A stretch of 64,000 bases of DNA from Branchinecta lynchi (GCA_023053575.1 JAKZAP010000006.1:18609280-18673279), one strand, 5' to 3'; shown: positions 21,797-34,964, counted from the stretch's first letter. The notes: a model not told the origin generated them from the letters alone. Program-made: numbers and translations.

Positions 21797-22890
21797 CCCC
21801 CCCTTGACCCCTCCCCCCCACACGCCTCTTTAGCCAGGACCTACACTTCAAGGCAGGTGGATTGCGAACTCCTCATTTCCCGGTTGCATCTCCAGGTCGT
21901 TTACCAGGAGATGGTAAAGGACCTAATGGATAGGCTATGATGGCCCTCACCCTTCACTTTGTATGCCACCATATTCCACTATTTTTTTTAATTTGATTTG
22001 GACACGCATCAACTTTAGGGTCCTTCAATATTTCCAGTTATGCCGCTCTCAGGAGCCACGCTTTGGCCAAACATGTTAAGCTATCTTCTATTATACAAAG
22101 TCATTAACCATAAATCCCTTTAATTACTAAACTGTTTGTTCCTATTCTTACCCCTAGCACCCTCTTAAAATATCCGTAACCCGCAAACATGATCGAACAA
22201 AAAGGCAAATAGTTGACAAATAACTAAACTCGGTACCGGGCAACGGGGTTTCTACCAAATCATCGTAAAACAAACAATAGGTCAGTTGACTTAATTGTCT
22301 ACTTTGAACTGAAAGAAACGTAATTTCTTATCTACCCTTTCCACAGACAGCGATTTTAGTTTAGTCCAAGGTTTATAAGTCGCCTCTCTTTATGACAACA
22401 CATCATTATAACCAGAAGTCTAATGTAGTTCAGGGTGAAGTAGGGTAAAAATATCTGGATAGATATTCACATTTTTGAGATTTAGAGTAGACTAAACTAG
22501 CCTTAGACCTTGCTTAGACTAAGGTAAGGTATCGTCTCCACAGCCAATCGCAAGCTGTCGGAAGTGAACGTAACGAAATCGTAGCCGCCACTTCGTGGAT
22601 TTGCGGTTCTCGCAAGCTAGTCCGCTATCGCAGCGTCGCAAGTCCGATGGTAACAAATTGCGAGGGTACGCCACTAAATCGTAAGAGTACTTTCGTCCAG
22701 TCAGAGAGGAGTCGGAATACCGGTACGAGAAATACGAAAAGAAAAACGTGATTCCAAATGATCCTTTGTATTAAAAATAAAATATATATAACATCTTATG
22801 AATATGTCAAAGCCAAATGTTTTGGTCTTTAGACTGGAAAATGGTAGAAACTATTGAAATTAATAGTTACAGATTCCGGGATTCGGAATA
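21797..22890. other. unassigned sequence
   Basis: No gene is recognised. The GC-richer segment 22540-22740 (GCAATCGC.., TCGCAAG motifs) does not match a family seen elsewhere in the window. Confidence 0.45.
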
Positions 22891-23882
22891 AAGAAGACCA
22901 AAGGTTTCGATAGGATCCCAAAATTTAATATTTGCTACCGACAATTCGGTCTTCTAGATATTCGGTCTTCAACAGACTTCTTAAAAATTTTTACTACTAA
23001 AATTTACAAACAGGTTAAGGCCAGTGGTAATAATCGGAGAAGACCAAGCTCGCATTTGACAGTGCAAACCGGATACGCCAGCTAAATTCCAACAAGTTCA
23101 TATATATTCAGATATCCGTTTTCCGCTGTCAAATATTCAAATATGGATTCAGCGTATGGTTTACCTTATAGCCTACGTCGTTCTTCCTTACTTACTTCTG
23201 CCCAACTTCTGGTTTCGGCCGGATTCCGGACAAACTACTTATGTGGCAAAAAACTAAAGCTCAAAAACAAAATCAGTATGTCTCCTTACCTCTACATCCA
23301 ACCTCTGATCAATTTCAGATTAAACTTTTACTTTTAACAAATTTTCCATGTCTTCTTACCCGCAATTCGAACATGTTATCAAATTTAAATAAAACTTTTA
23401 CTTCTAACACATTCTCCGGTTTTGGTCGGATTCCAGACGAACTAATTGTCCGGCGAGAAAATAAATTTCATAATAGGACTCAGCAGGTCTCCTTGCACCT
23501 AAATTCAACCTCTAATCAACTTCATACTAAACTTCTACTTTTCACAAATTTTCCGGTTTTCACCGGATTCCGGGTGAACTATTTATCCGGCAAGAAAATA
23601 AATTTCATATTCGAATTCAGCATGTCTCCTTCCCCTAAATCAACTATCTCAATAGCTTTCAAAAAATATTTGTTTTGCCCCTTAATTTGAAACCCCTCCC
23701 TCACCCTCAAATATAGGGCTACAGAGCCCATCTTCGAATTTGACCTGTAATCTGACCCGCAGGATTTTTCCACCAAGTTTCATCAAAATATCTCAATCCC
23801 CTCGAGAGCTATCGTGCGGACAGACGGACAACTTTTGCGATGTCATAGGTATCCCTCTACTTACGTTTTGGGATCCCAAAAA
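22891..23882 (-). mobile_element. family A element copy A5
   Basis: The 3' end is AAGAAGACCAAAGGTTTCGA at 22891. About four internal units follow with CGGATTCCGGGTGAACTATT-type motifs. ACCAAGTTTCATCAAAATAT and GGACAGACGGACAACTTTTG precede the 5' palindrome ACGTTTTGGGATCCCAAAAA (about 23863-23882). The reading frames in it are not genes. Confidence 0.8.
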
Positions 23883-24519
23883 GAAGATAAAATTCCTTTC
23901 AAAATATATGTATTTAGGTAGGATCGTAGAATTGCACTAGGGAAAAGAAGTAGGCTACCAGTATTTTGTATTATTCAGTATTTAAACCAACGATATTAAA
24001 ATAATGCGAAATAAAACTTCTTTTCAGTGTTGGGTGACTGGACAAATAACATAACTTATTTTTGCAAGAAAAAAAAGACAACCAGAAGAGACACTGTTGA
24101 TATTAAAAGCTATTCTACTATTTTCCAAACTCATTAAGTTTCATCTTTAAAGCCCCAAATTACAATCAGAGGATTGTCCCCCGAGTCCGAGTTTTGCCGC
24201 AGATGTGCCACGTGCTATCAAAACAATACGATACGATCAAGAGCAAGTGGAGACGACAAAGAATCGTAGTCCGTTATAAGTGTCATAACGAGTCCTAACC
24301 CGCTTCAAGATGGCCGCTACGAGCTTGCGATTGCCAGTGGAGTTCCCGCTAAAAGTAGCCCTTGTCTCACGATAAGCTGAGTGTAAAATTTACAAATATA
24401 CTATGGTTCAGCTTTAGTTCACAAACGCTTCATCACAAGAAAAGGGTTTTGGCGATAGGGGAAGCAAAGCCGGAATCATTTTCCAGCGGTTTTCGCACTC
24501 CTTTGGAAAGTTTGGCAAT
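23883..24519. other. unassigned sequence
   Basis: No gene is recognised. AT-rich to 24170, then mixed composition. Confidence 0.5.
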
Positions 24520-25760
24520 TTTTATGGCATTTACAAGTGCCATATAGCGATCGCAGTTTCTGTCCTTCCGCCGGTCTGTCGGTCGGTCCGTGGGTCCGTC
24601 AGGGGACTTGTAGTGTGTCTTATTTTTGTTGATTGTGTAATGTGTTTATTTGCTATGTATCAATGTATCAATTGCTTATGTAGCCTACCTGACGAAAAAA
24701 TATCGAATTTGGCAATTTGCTATGATAAGCCATATTTTTGAATTAAAGTTTTATTCTATTCTGTTTGCTAGTTCGGGCACTTCCACATAGGCTAGGACGA
24801 TGGAACTTGGCAGGCGTATTAGGGACCCCAAAAGATTAAATTGGATATAGTTACTACCCCGATCTGAGGATCGTGGGGGAGTGGAAGGAGGGGAAACTCG
24901 AATCTTGAGGTATTTATAACTTTTGAACGGCTGATCGGATCGGAACTTGATATTTGGTAAGACCACGTTCTCAGACGACCCAATTCAATCCGAACTGGAT
25001 TCGGTGACTTTGGGGGGAGCTGGAGGGGGGAACCGGAAATTTTCGGAAACGCTTAGAGTGAAGGGATCGGGATGAAACTTGGTGGGAAGAACAAGCACAA
25101 GTCCTAGATACATCGTTGACATAACCGGACTGGATTCCGGCACTGTGGGGGAGTTGGGGGGGGGGGGTCCGGAATTCTGGTGATCCCGCCAGTTTGGTAC
25201 TTCCTGATGCGCTAGGACGATGAAACTTGGAAGGTGTATCAGGGACCCGAAATTGACAATTGACTTGAGAATAGTCGTTTCCCCGACCCGACCATCATGG
25301 GGCGAGTGGAGGGATGGGGAACTCGGAATCTAGTGGCATGCACAACTTTTGAACGAGTGATCGGAATTTAATGAAATCTGGCAGGTGGAAAGAGCTATCG
25401 TCTCAGATGTTCCATGTCATGTCCTGATTTGATCCGATACTTTGGGGGTTGGGATTGGAGGGGGGGGGCACCGCAGATCTCGTGAATCGCTTAGAGTCGA
25501 TGGATTGGGATGGAACTTGGTGGGAAGAGCAAGCATTAGCCCTAGATACGTAATTGACAGAATCATGTCGGATCTGGACTCTGTGGGGGGAGTTGGAGGG
25601 TGTTTCCCGGAATTCCGGTGATTGCTAGTTAGGATAGTTCCAGATATTCTAAGGACGACGAAACTTTGCAGGAGTATTATTGAATTAAGGACCAGACATA
25701 ATGCCCTGTTCCTGGATCCGACCATCTTTGGGGAGTTGTTGTGTAACAGAACAAGGACAC
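24520..25760 (+). mobile_element. family B element copy B5 with a nested retroelement tail
   Basis: The 5' palindrome is shortened (ATGGCATTTACAAGTGCCATA). CCGCCGGTCTGTCGGTCGGT follows, and B monomers with TTTGCTAGTTCGGGCACTTCC resume at 24767. The 24605-24766 segment ending AATTAAAGTTTTATTCTATTCTGT interrupts the first monomer and looks like the 3' end of a CR1-like element. No 3' B terminus is seen. Confidence 0.7.
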
Positions 25761-26179
25761 ATGGGTGCAGTATCGCCAAGTTTGTCCAAATCGCTCAACC
25801 CATTTGGTCCCTAAGCGTTTAAAAAAATGTGGAGGACCCACCTCCAGTCCCCCCCAGAGAACTACCATAATAGCAAGAACAGGTTCGGGCACACAAATGG
25901 CACATTTTGGCATCTGGGTCTACCATCTATCAAGCATCACTCGAACGGAGCATTTCCGAAAAACGTCCAGTAAGCCTACCAGAACTCAACCCCTCAGCCC
26001 CACCTTCATCCCACGGATGACAGATCCGGTTTGGGCCTCAAATTACGTGTCTGGGTCCCATAAATTTTGTACCTTCCAAGTTTTATCCCAATCATTCTAT
26101 CCGTTCATCCCGTACTCGTGTTACAATATTTCCGAGACCTCCTTGCAGCACTGTTCTCGGACGCGTATAAACTGAACAA
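25761..26179. other. unassigned, probably diverged repeat
   Basis: A 136-codon open frame covers it, but the DNA has CCAAGTTTTATCCCAATCAT and GACAGATCCGGTTTGG segments resembling B monomers on the - strand. A diverged repeat is likelier than a gene. Confidence 0.4.
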
Positions 26180-26753
26180 CTTGTTATCCCTTGTCTTTAC
26201 CTCTCTGGCATTTCGTCGATCCAAATCTTAGGAGCTGGGATATCGTGGCAGGAAATTCAAAAACTCCCAGCAATGCTTGATAGAAAAGGATATATTTGAG
26301 ATGTCACCAAAAGTCAAGCCGCAGATATAGTTTACCTGATTGTTCTAGTGTTTCATCACAAGTTCCATGGCTTAAAGTGCCTATTAAAAGTTTTTCTTTG
26401 TGGAATTGCGTTGTCAAGCTTGATTAGCTTGCTTTATGAAATGTACCAGAATATGCAATAAGCTTACAAAAAATAACATAGCTACAGAAATCATTCAAAA
26501 ACAAATGACCTATTCAAATCTGAATTACAGAAGCTGATTTATGAATAAAATAAAGATCTACTAAGTATCATAAGAAACATCACCTTTATCTTTGTCCAAG
26601 CTAGTAAATTGAGCATGTACTGGCCCAAAATTACGCTTTGAAATATCACAGAGAGAAAACTGTTGAAAAAGCTGCTGATCTAGGGGGTAAGCATTGTTCC
26701 TAGGTTGTTACAGAGTGGGATTGGGGTGGTTTGATGTGCCCACTGAACTTTAA
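26180..26753 (+). repeat. dispersed partial copy of the 674-bp repeat
   Basis: From CTTGTTATCCCTTGTCTTTA to GCCCACTGAACTTTAA it is nearly colinear with the tandem copies at 46354-47696, lacking only their first part. Confidence 0.85.
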
Positions 26754-26799
26754 GTGCAGTCAGATATGATTCGCTTTGGCTGAAGAAATACGTTTAACC

Positions 26800-26965
26800 T
26801 CAATCAACTTCAGATAAGACCGAATTTTCAGATAAGAACCACATTTACCGGTTTTCCCGGGATTCCGGGAAAACTACTTGTCCGGCGTAAAAGGAAAATT
26901 GAAAAACGGATTCAGCATCTCTCGTACCCCTGTAAAATTTTCTGTAAACCAATCAACGGTAACTA
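26800..26965 (-). mobile_element. family A unit fragment
   Basis: TTCCGGGAAAACTACTTGTC and CGGATTCAGCATCTCTCGTA match one internal A unit. Neither terminus is present. Confidence 0.6.
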
Positions 26966-27019
26966 AACATTTGTTTTGATTAAATTTGAATAAACCGGCG
27001 TTTTTGTTTATTTTCTGTT

Positions 27020-27297
27020 ATGTATTCAGTTCAGTTCAGTTTATTTTACTACCCAAATACATTTAACTATGATGCCAGTACCCGCCCCAAAAAAGGTACA
27101 AAAAAGCACTTGCAACTGGGCGGGTACATAAAACTCATTTCCTAACTAATAATTAACTAAAAACAAAACAACACAAACAAAACTCTAAAATAAAAATAAT
27201 AACCAATCTCTCATCAACTCATTTAATAATAATAACAAAAAAAAAAAATTAATAAGAAAATAGAAAAAAAAAATATGAACCTTGGCCTAACAAATAC
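27020..27297 (-). mobile_element. 3' end of a retroelement with GAACT tail
   Basis: On the - strand, AT-rich sequence ends in AAATAAACTGAACTGAACTG. The same CTGAACTGAAC tail ends the 56345-56485 segment on the + strand. It is a 3' UTR-like fragment without coding sequence. Confidence 0.45.
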
Positions 27298-28462
27298 TTT
27301 TTGGGATCCCAAAACGTAAGTGGAGGGATACCGATCACATCGCAAAAGTTGTCCGTCTGTCCGTCCGTCCGTACGTCTGTCCATCTGTGCGCACTATTAC
27401 TCTCGAAGGGAATGAGATATTTTGATGAAACTTGGTGTGAGGACTCTTTGGGTCAAGAGTAAGTCGAGTTCGTAGATGGGGCTCTAAATTAAGGGGCAAG
27501 TGAAATATTTTTAAACAGATAATGTGATAGTCGATTATGGGGTAAGAAGACATGCTGAACACGATGGTGAAAACCATTTTGTCATTGGACAAATAGTTCG
27601 CTCGGAATCCGGCCAAAACTGGAAAGTTTGTTAAAAGTAAAAGTTTTATTTGAAGATGATTAGATATTCGATTCAGAGGTAAAAAGACATGCTGAACACG
27701 CTGGGGAAAACCATTTTTTCGCCGTACAAGTAGTTAGGCCGGAATCCGGCCAAAACCGGAAAGTCTTTTAAAAGTAAAAGTTTATTTGAAGTAGATTAGT
27801 TGTTTGATTTAGGGGTAGGAAGACATGCTGAAAACGATGCTGAAAACCATTTTCTCGCAGGGCAAGTAGTTCGCCCGGAATTCGGCCAAAATCGGAAAGT
27901 TTTAAAAAAAGTTTTTATCTGAAGTTGATTAGATGTTCGATTTAGGGTAGAAGACATGCTGAACACTTACTTGAAAAGTATTTTCTACCCGGACAACTTA
28001 TTCGCCCGGAGTGAGGCCAAAACCGGAAAATTTGTCAGAAGCAAAAGTTTTATTTGAAGTTGATTAGATGACAGATTTAGGTGTTAGAAGACACGCTGAA
28101 TCTGTATATGACAACTTTTTTTTTACCGGGACATATAGTTCGTTCAGAATTCGGTTGAAACTGGATTTTTTTCTATTGAACTGGAAACTGGATTTTTTCT
28201 AAGAAGTTTTACTTAAAGTGTATTAGATGTTCTTTATACGGATAAGAAGATACGCTGAATTCGTTTCTGAACTTTTTTTTTTTTTGGACAAGTATGGTAG
28301 TTTGTTCGCAATTGTCTGGATCGTTCAATCATTCATTCATTTATTTGTACTACACAGACTACGTAACACAAATAGAATGCGATAAACAAGACCCCCTGAA
28401 GCTATCTTGTTGGGGATCAAATATTAGATTTTTGGGATCCCATCGAAACCTTTGGTCTTGTT
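27298..28462 (+). mobile_element. family A element copy A6, complete
   Basis: It has the 5' palindrome TTTGGGATCCCAAAACGTAA, five to six internal units and the 3' end TTTGGGATCCCATCGAAACC, TTTGGTCTTGTT. Near the 3' end a segment with ATTCATTCATTTATTTG (about 28324-28415) splits the conserved TGTCTGGATC/AAATATTAG and is probably a short retroelement tail inserted later. Confidence 0.8.
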
Positions 28463-30369
28463 CAATTGGGGCTTCTAAAAGGAGTGGGTCCCATAGGCGA
28501 ATGCCTGCTTAGCCTAGTAGGTAATCTAGCACTGGTAAATCGTCACACACGCACACCTTTTTACCAGCAAAAGTTCCTGCGCTTGGGAGTTCATTTGGGC
28601 GATTGGCTTTTTGGCGCTCGCCAGCGTCGAACGTGAAGTGAAACCCTTGCGGTTATTTGGCATTCCTTACCTGGCAGTTTGTTTGTTGGCTTGTCCTGGG
28701 TAACAAGTGTAGAGCTCCTGTCTAAAACAGAAAAATGGGATAAATATCGCTCGTGCAAAATGTGATTGCTGTATATCCGGAACGTGGCGAGGCTTTATCT
28801 CATTACACATTGCCGTACACAGAATTCCGCGACTTCAAATTAGGCGGAACAAGCTCTAATAGAGATAGTGCGAAGTTTACACTGTGGTTAGTGGCGAATA
28901 GTGTCTGTGGTTTGCAGAATGTGATTGGATACCGAGGAAAGTCTACTTTAACTGTTTTATTGTAAGCAAACCCTTACTTTTGAAATTCCTAGTAACCAGT
29001 CGGGGGTTTGCCTGAAATGTCGTTGATTCTTGTGTTATGGAATTACTTTCTTTGGGCTTTTCAGGGATATGGATCTGGAATCATTTGTCCTTCTTTTGGG
29101 TTCATTTTCCGACATTTGTTAGAGTCAGAGAAAATTACGGTTATTGATTTGAAGTCAGTTTCCCGGCGAGAAACCCTTCCAGAGATTAAAAGTGAGTGTT
29201 TTCGCCTTATTTTTGCCGACTTCTGACATAGTATTTGATCTGACAGCTGACCCCTCGCATTCAGGGAGAAAATACGAAACAAAAATTCAAAAAGTTTCTG
29301 ACACAAATATCAGACTTTATGGAAGTATTTGGCTAAAGTCGGATGTAGTTTTGCTGGAGTTTCATTTTTTTATTCTTTGTTCTTCCAGAGGTTTTGCTTC
29401 GTACTGGCTCCATACCCTTTTTATCAATTCCAGATACTGTAGTTTCGTAACTTCTCGTGAGTGTCCCCCTGTGGGGTTCTTGATAGTTCTGTCAGCAAAT
29501 TCACCCTAGTGCCTGATGGACCAGTCCTAAAAGAGATAAGGGGTCTTTACATGTTCCGTAATTTGCTCAAGCCTACCACAAATACTCTTGGGATGAGACT
29601 CAAATGAATGTCAGCTTATTTTATGTGTTTGTCGAGTTCTTGATGGACTTTGACCATATGAGGATATTTTGTTTCCTTTGGATCTGATGCCAGACCTGTA
29701 ATCGAATCCTCTCACACACGAAGTCTTTGCTGGGGGCATTAGAAAAGTTTGGATGCGGGGTGATAAGTTTGGAGATACCAGAGCCGCTGGGAGCAGAAAC
29801 TTTTGGATTGATTGCATTGGATGCTTGAAGCTGGAATCGCAGTTTTGGTGATGTGTTGATATGACTCAGATGATTAAGCTGGCTAATGTTCAGTCTTGTT
29901 GTCGTCAGGGACACATTTTATGTTTTTGGTAGCAGAAGTTGACTGGAATATTGGCATAGGTGAGTTGAGTTACGGTACACTACGCCTACTTCCGATTGAT
30001 GCTTGGTTTATACCCATCTAAGAATGGTCATAGTTAACTTGATCGTTATTTGTGGCTGCTCTAGCTGGATTTCAGTTTGTTTTCACCGTTTTTCGTAACT
30101 CGTGGACCGTGAAAGATGTCAAGTGAAGTTTGATTGGTGACATAGGGGTTTGCCCCCCCCCCCACTCATCCCCTCCTGGTTCTAGTGCAACTGGACCCAG
30201 ATTGCCCGTCTAAGTTCGTAATTTGACAACTGTTGAAGTAGGGCGATGAAACATGATGTGGGCTGCTCATAAACCATAGGGTCTAGAAGATCGGTCTCAC
30301 CTGACCAGAAAGGTTTCTTGTGGAAAGGGGTTGATTTTTCTCGAATTTCGTCAATCAATTTCGTCAATG
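28463..30369. other. unassigned sequence
   Basis: No gene is supported. Open frames are short, overlap on both strands and match no family I know. No element ends are recognised. Confidence 0.5.
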
Positions 30370-30899
30370 AATCCATGTGTGAACCTGAATTTTCTCGCTG
30401 GCTAATCAGCTCATCCGGAATTTGGCAGAATCGGAAATTTGATAGAAGTAAACAAATTATTTAAGTTGGTCGAGAATCGATAAAGGGCTAACAATATCTT
30501 GAATCCAAATATGAGGCTTATATTCTCACCGGACAAGTAGTTTGACCGGAGTCTGGCGTAACCGGAAATTTCAAAGAAGTAAAATAAAATTCTGATGTCG
30601 GTAAAATTTGCTTTGGGGAGGTAGGTGCTGCAAAAGTCACGGCGAATCAGGATATACTGCTTATTCTCGCCTGGGATGGATAGTCCTATCGGAATTTAGT
30701 CAAAACACGATTTTTTCGAATAAGCCTGATAGTTTGATATGCTTTTAGCTGGAAAGTAGGACGTAATTGCTGTTGTTCAGTGGTTTGTTACAATGATATC
30801 AAATGTATACGGATTCGGCAAAGAGTGAACATCTTATCTGTATAAAAAAGATTGACAAATATTCCCTTTTGGGATCCCATCGAAACCTTTGGCCTTGTT
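30370..30899 (+). mobile_element. family A fragment A8, 3' half
   Basis: It has diverged internal units (TTTTCTCGCTGGCTAATCAG, CACCGGACAAGTAGTTTGAC) and the 3' end TTGGGATCCCATCGAAACCT, TTGGCCTTGTT. The 5' palindrome is missing. Confidence 0.7.
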
Positions 30900-31782
30900 T
30901 CTGAATAGGAGTGATTCTTTACTATTAATAGTTCGCATTACCTTATAGCCCTATGTTCACGATAGACCCCCACGAAGGGATTGAATTCCTAACCGAGTTG
31001 ATTGATGACTGATTGTTTCGATTTACATTGTTTACATGAATTTTGGAAACCAACAGGCCATAACTTGGATGACTAGCTTGATCCATGAGGGCGATGTGTG
31101 TTGTATCGCGTGTTGATTTCAGTTGGTAGTACCAATGTTTGTTTGTGGTTGCCTCAGTTGATTGGCATTATTTTTCATTTTTGTCGCTAAATGTAATGTT
31201 CCATCCGCAAGTTTAGCTTACGTGAAAGGCTGAGGGTAGGGAATTAAACGAAACATAAACAAAGAACTTCCTTTAGAGTTTTCTTTAGTTTAGTTTCCTT
31301 TTTTTGTTCTCGTTCTTTTTACCATCTTTGCTATTGCCTCAGGCTTTTTTGCGGATAAATTATAATTATAAAATTGTAGCTCTGTTTCTATTTCGTTTCG
31401 TCGCTGTGACCGGTGGACAGTTTGTTTTGCAAGTTCATACACGTAGAATGAAGCCACGAACCCCTGAAGCAGTAGGCTTCCTTCTATTGCACCGCTGCAG
31501 GCTCGACAAAATTGAGCGTTTGATAGTTTCACTGTGGGTTCACAGTTCACACAGAGATTCGGGCGCGAAACTTCATTTTCATCGTAGCTTTATTGCAGCT
31601 AAATTCACACACGGCAGTTGCGTTTAGCTATAAAAGGTGGCAGATAAACCAAGTCAACAGCTTGCAATGATGACCTACTATATCTCTTTAGGAGACTTAT
31701 GCATTGACAATTATAAATACTACATTGCAGATGTAGCCTATAGTTTCTTTAGAGGTTTTGTGACTTTCTTCAAAGAAAAAGA
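30900..31782. other. unassigned sequence
   Basis: No gene is recognised. Two opposed open frames at 31290-31627 overlap and have no domain. Confidence 0.45.
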
Positions 31783-31948
31783 CCGGGGGGGGGGTAGCGG
31801 GTTGACCCCCACCGTAACATACAAAAATACTCATTTTACATGCTTTTCCCTCTGATCTATGTCTTTTTTGTACTTATTTTTGCAACCCGCAGGCACTCCC
31901 CCCGAAAGGCAACCCCCCCCCCGAAATAAATTCCTGGATACGGGCTTG
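31783..31948. mobile_element. family E (GGATACGG) element, degenerate
   Basis: The right end GAAATAAATTCCTGGATACGGGCTTG matches element E1 at 33628 inverted. The interior shares TTTCCCTCTGATCTATGT with E1 (also inverted), and G and C runs border it. The left terminus has decayed. Confidence 0.6.
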
Positions 31949-32249
31949 TGCAGAGGGGAGTTTGTCTTAAACAAAATCACGGTATTTGAAGCTCTCTCAA
32001 TATTGTTCTTAATTGCAGAGCGGAGAATCTCGGGCGGTGTTGGGGGGGACGCCTCCGTCCTATTTATTGACAGAAATTCACGCGACGGATCCAACAAAAT
32101 TATATTCTGTTAGATTTATTATAGAATTATAGGGTACGTAGTTGTTGTCGTTAAGGTAAAATTATTGACGAGCATTGAATGTATGAATTTTTATTCTCCT
32201 CAGTGCTTGTTTGATGTATTTGTAGTTTAGTGTCAGAAAAAAAAAATGC

Positions 32250-33571
32250 TCAGATGGCACTTGTAAGGCTGGGTCAGAGGATGAAAGTAGGAATTCTTCA
32301 GTTCGTGGGTTTGTTGTGATTATTTGTAAGCAAAACCCTTGAGATAATGGGTCCTTGGAAATCACGAGAACGTATCGTTTGGTGATACGTTTGGCTGTGA
32401 TGATGCGCACTTTAGGGGCGCTAGAAATTCATCTGTAATCAAAACTCTTGAAGCAAAGATGATGATGAGCTCATCGTGAGAATGAAATGTATATTTTAAT
32501 CAAAAGTATCATTTGTACTTCAAGAAATTCAGTTGTAAGCAAAACCCATGAGGCAAAAATATTCTAATCATGTCAAGTCTCTAATGTTCAAGTTTCGCGG
32601 TCCTAGCACATCTGGAAGTACTTTAGCTGGTGATCACCGGAATTTGGGACCCCCCTTCCTCCCCCCACAGTGCTCGAACCCGATCCAGTTCTGTCACTGA
32701 TGAATCTAGGGCTTGTGCTTGTTCTTCCCACCAAGTTTCATCCCAATCGCTCCACTCTTAGCGTGTCACAAGATTTACGGCTCCCCCTCTGACCCCCCCC
32801 CCACAATAATCGGATCCGGTTTGGACTTCACATGGGACATCCGAGACACGAGGTCTTTCCAAATATCAAGTTTCATTAAGATCTGATCACCCGTTCCAAA
32901 GTTATACGTACCTCTAGATTCCGGATTCCCCTTCCCTCCACTCCCCCCACGGTGGTCGGATCGGGGAAGTGACTATTTCCAAGTTAGTTTGGTCGGGTCC
33001 CTGGTACGCTTGCCAAGTTTTACTGTCCCAGCCCACCTAGAAGTAACTTAACTCCGTATTACCGGAATTCCGCCCCCCCCCTCCAACTCCCACCACAGTG
33101 CACGAATCCCGTCCGCTTATGCCAATGATGTACCTAGGGCTTGTGCTTGTTCCTCTCACCAAGTTTCATCCCGACCCCTCCACTCTAAGCTTGTCATATG
33201 ATTTCCGGTCCCCCCTGCGCCCCCCTCCCACATTCATCGGATTCGGTCCGGACTTGAAATGGAACATCTGAGACATGACGTCTCTCCAAATATCAACTTT
33301 CATTAAGATCCGATAACCCGTTCGAAAGTTATGCTTGCCACTAAATTCCGGATTCCGGCTCCCCTCCCTCCCCCCACGATGGTTGGATCGGGCAAGTGAC
33401 TATTTCGAACTTAGTTTGGTAGGGTCACTAATATGCCTGCCAAGTTTCATCGTCCTAGCATATCTGGAAGTACTCTAACTCGCAAACACCGGACTAACCG
33501 ACCGACCGACAGACCGACGGAAAAGTGATCGGTATATGGCACTTGGCCGGAAGGCAAGTGCCATAAAAAAC
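32250..33571 (-). mobile_element. family B element copy B6
   Basis: On the + strand it begins GGCACTTGTAAGGCTGGGTC (3' domain) and ends TATGGCACTTGGCCGGAAGGCAAGTGCCATA-type palindrome (33535-33565), so its orientation is -. About seven monomers with ACCAAGTTTCATCCC are present. The terminal hairpin-CTTGTT is not preserved. Confidence 0.8.
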
Positions 33572-33585
33572 TTGAACTTTAAATG

Positions 33586-34125
33586 CCGGAGGTCTAGATC
33601 TCTGGACGCACGGCCTTGTCTTGTATGCAGGCCCGTATCCAGGAATTTATTTCGGGGGGGGGGGGGGGGGGGCTATTGCCTGCTGGTCGGACAAAAATGT
33701 ACAACAAACACATAGATCAGAGGGAAAAGCCTATACAAATGATTATTTTTGTCTGTTTCGGGGGGAGGGGGTTTCAACCCCCTACCCCCCCTGGATACGG
33801 CCTTGCTTGTATGCTTTGGCTTTTCTTTACTCGCTCTGCTACATTATCAGGAATATGTGCTTTGGCCTTACCTTTGAGAAAAACCGTGATTTCTCCTGTA
33901 ATACCGCCTTGAAGCACTCATTACGAGAATTTGGGGTTGGGTCCTGTCCTATCTACTCAGGCCTCTTCACACGAGGATCAGTACGCTGGGAAACACCGGA
34001 AGACCAGATCTCTGGAAGCGCGGTCATATCTTGTCGACTTTGGCTTTTCGTAACTCGCTGTGTTACATTATGGGAATATGTGGTTTGGCCTCACGTTTGA
34101 TGAAAACCGCGATTTCTCCGATCAT
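33586..34125 (+). repeat. diverged tandem duplication, one copy carrying E1
   Basis: The segment from CCGGAGGTCTAGATCTCTGG (33586) through TTGAGAAAAACCGTGATTTC (about 33890) recurs at 33994-34125 (CCGGAAGACCAGATCTCTGG.. GATGAAAACCGCGATTTC). The second copy lacks E1 and so shows the site before insertion. Confidence 0.8.
33628..33805. mobile_element. family E element E1, hAT-like, 178 bp
   Basis: It is flanked by CTTGTATG (33620-33627 and 33806-33813). The ends are CAGGCCCGTATCCAGG and, inverted, CAAGGCCGTATCCAGG. Inside are an 18-nt G run, a C/G run pair and CATAGATCAGAGGGAAAAGC. The 8-bp duplication fits the hAT superfamily. Non-coding. Confidence 0.85.
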
Positions 34126-34892
34126 GGTTGAGGAAGTCAGATTCTTTAATACGCCGTTAAGTTCAGCCATTGTACGCTTAATCATGCAAGTGCATAGATT
34201 CCGTAGGTTGGAACATGACTCCACATTTTCTCCATCATTTGCTTTGTTGATCCTGATTGAAGTTCAAACGAATACGGACTCCTGATCGAATCGATTACTT
34301 CATGAAATTTGGGACAAAATAGCTTCTGAATCGAAAATGAGGCTGAGTTGTAAAACTGGAAATGGAAAAAGTAGTTAAATTTTGTCAGAATTCTGGAAAA
34401 TTGGAGTCGATGCTTGGCTTCTGCTTTGAAATATCTGTTCTATATTGTTTAGGTTGCAATGACAAAGGCTGCCGTATGCTGCTGTTTGCCTTTTTATAAA
34501 AAAAAATCTGCATGGGCATTTTTATCTTAATTTTTTAAATTGCAGAACATTTGGAAGAAGTGAAAATAGAAAAGATGACTAACATCCGTTGAACTTTGTG
34601 GGAACAGGAGTACAGACTGAGCTTCTGACTGGAAAACGGTATTTTCTGGATTTTAGGGCATTTCTGGCGAGACTTCATAATTCTGATAGAATGTGTCGAA
34701 TGGAAAAATATTTTCATAATCGAGAATACAGCGCTGTCTGAGCGTTGTTGACATGCCTACTGATGCTTTAATTTGTTTAAACATTCATTGTTCTTCTCAG
34801 AACAAGTTCTCTTATTTCTGTTACGATTTTAAACAACTCCTGTATTTATCATCATTTTTAGAACCAAAGCTAATCTTACAGTTTCCTTCCAG
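34126..34892. other. sequence upstream of the spectrin 5' exon
   Basis: No repeat family is recognised. It directly precedes the spectrin start and may hold promoter or first-intron sequence, but no TATA box or other clear core promoter element is visible. Confidence 0.35.
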
Positions 34893-34964
34893 GTCCACAG
34901 GGAGTATAATGTTGGATGAATCTTTGTGTCGTTTAATTGGTGATTTGTGAGAAAAACAGTGAAA
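34893..34964 (+). other. probable 5' UTR part of spectrin exon
   Basis: TTTCCTTCCAG at 34882-34892 is a usable splice acceptor just before the coding start, so the 5' UTR probably begins in an upstream exon not identified here. An in-frame TGA at 34941-34943 separates it from the ATG. The alternative is that transcription starts nearby without this splice. Confidence 0.4.

Noticed and set aside
25765..26175. 136-codon + strand frame as a gene
   Set aside because: The DNA contains diverged B-like segments on the other strand, and no domain or splice signals support it.
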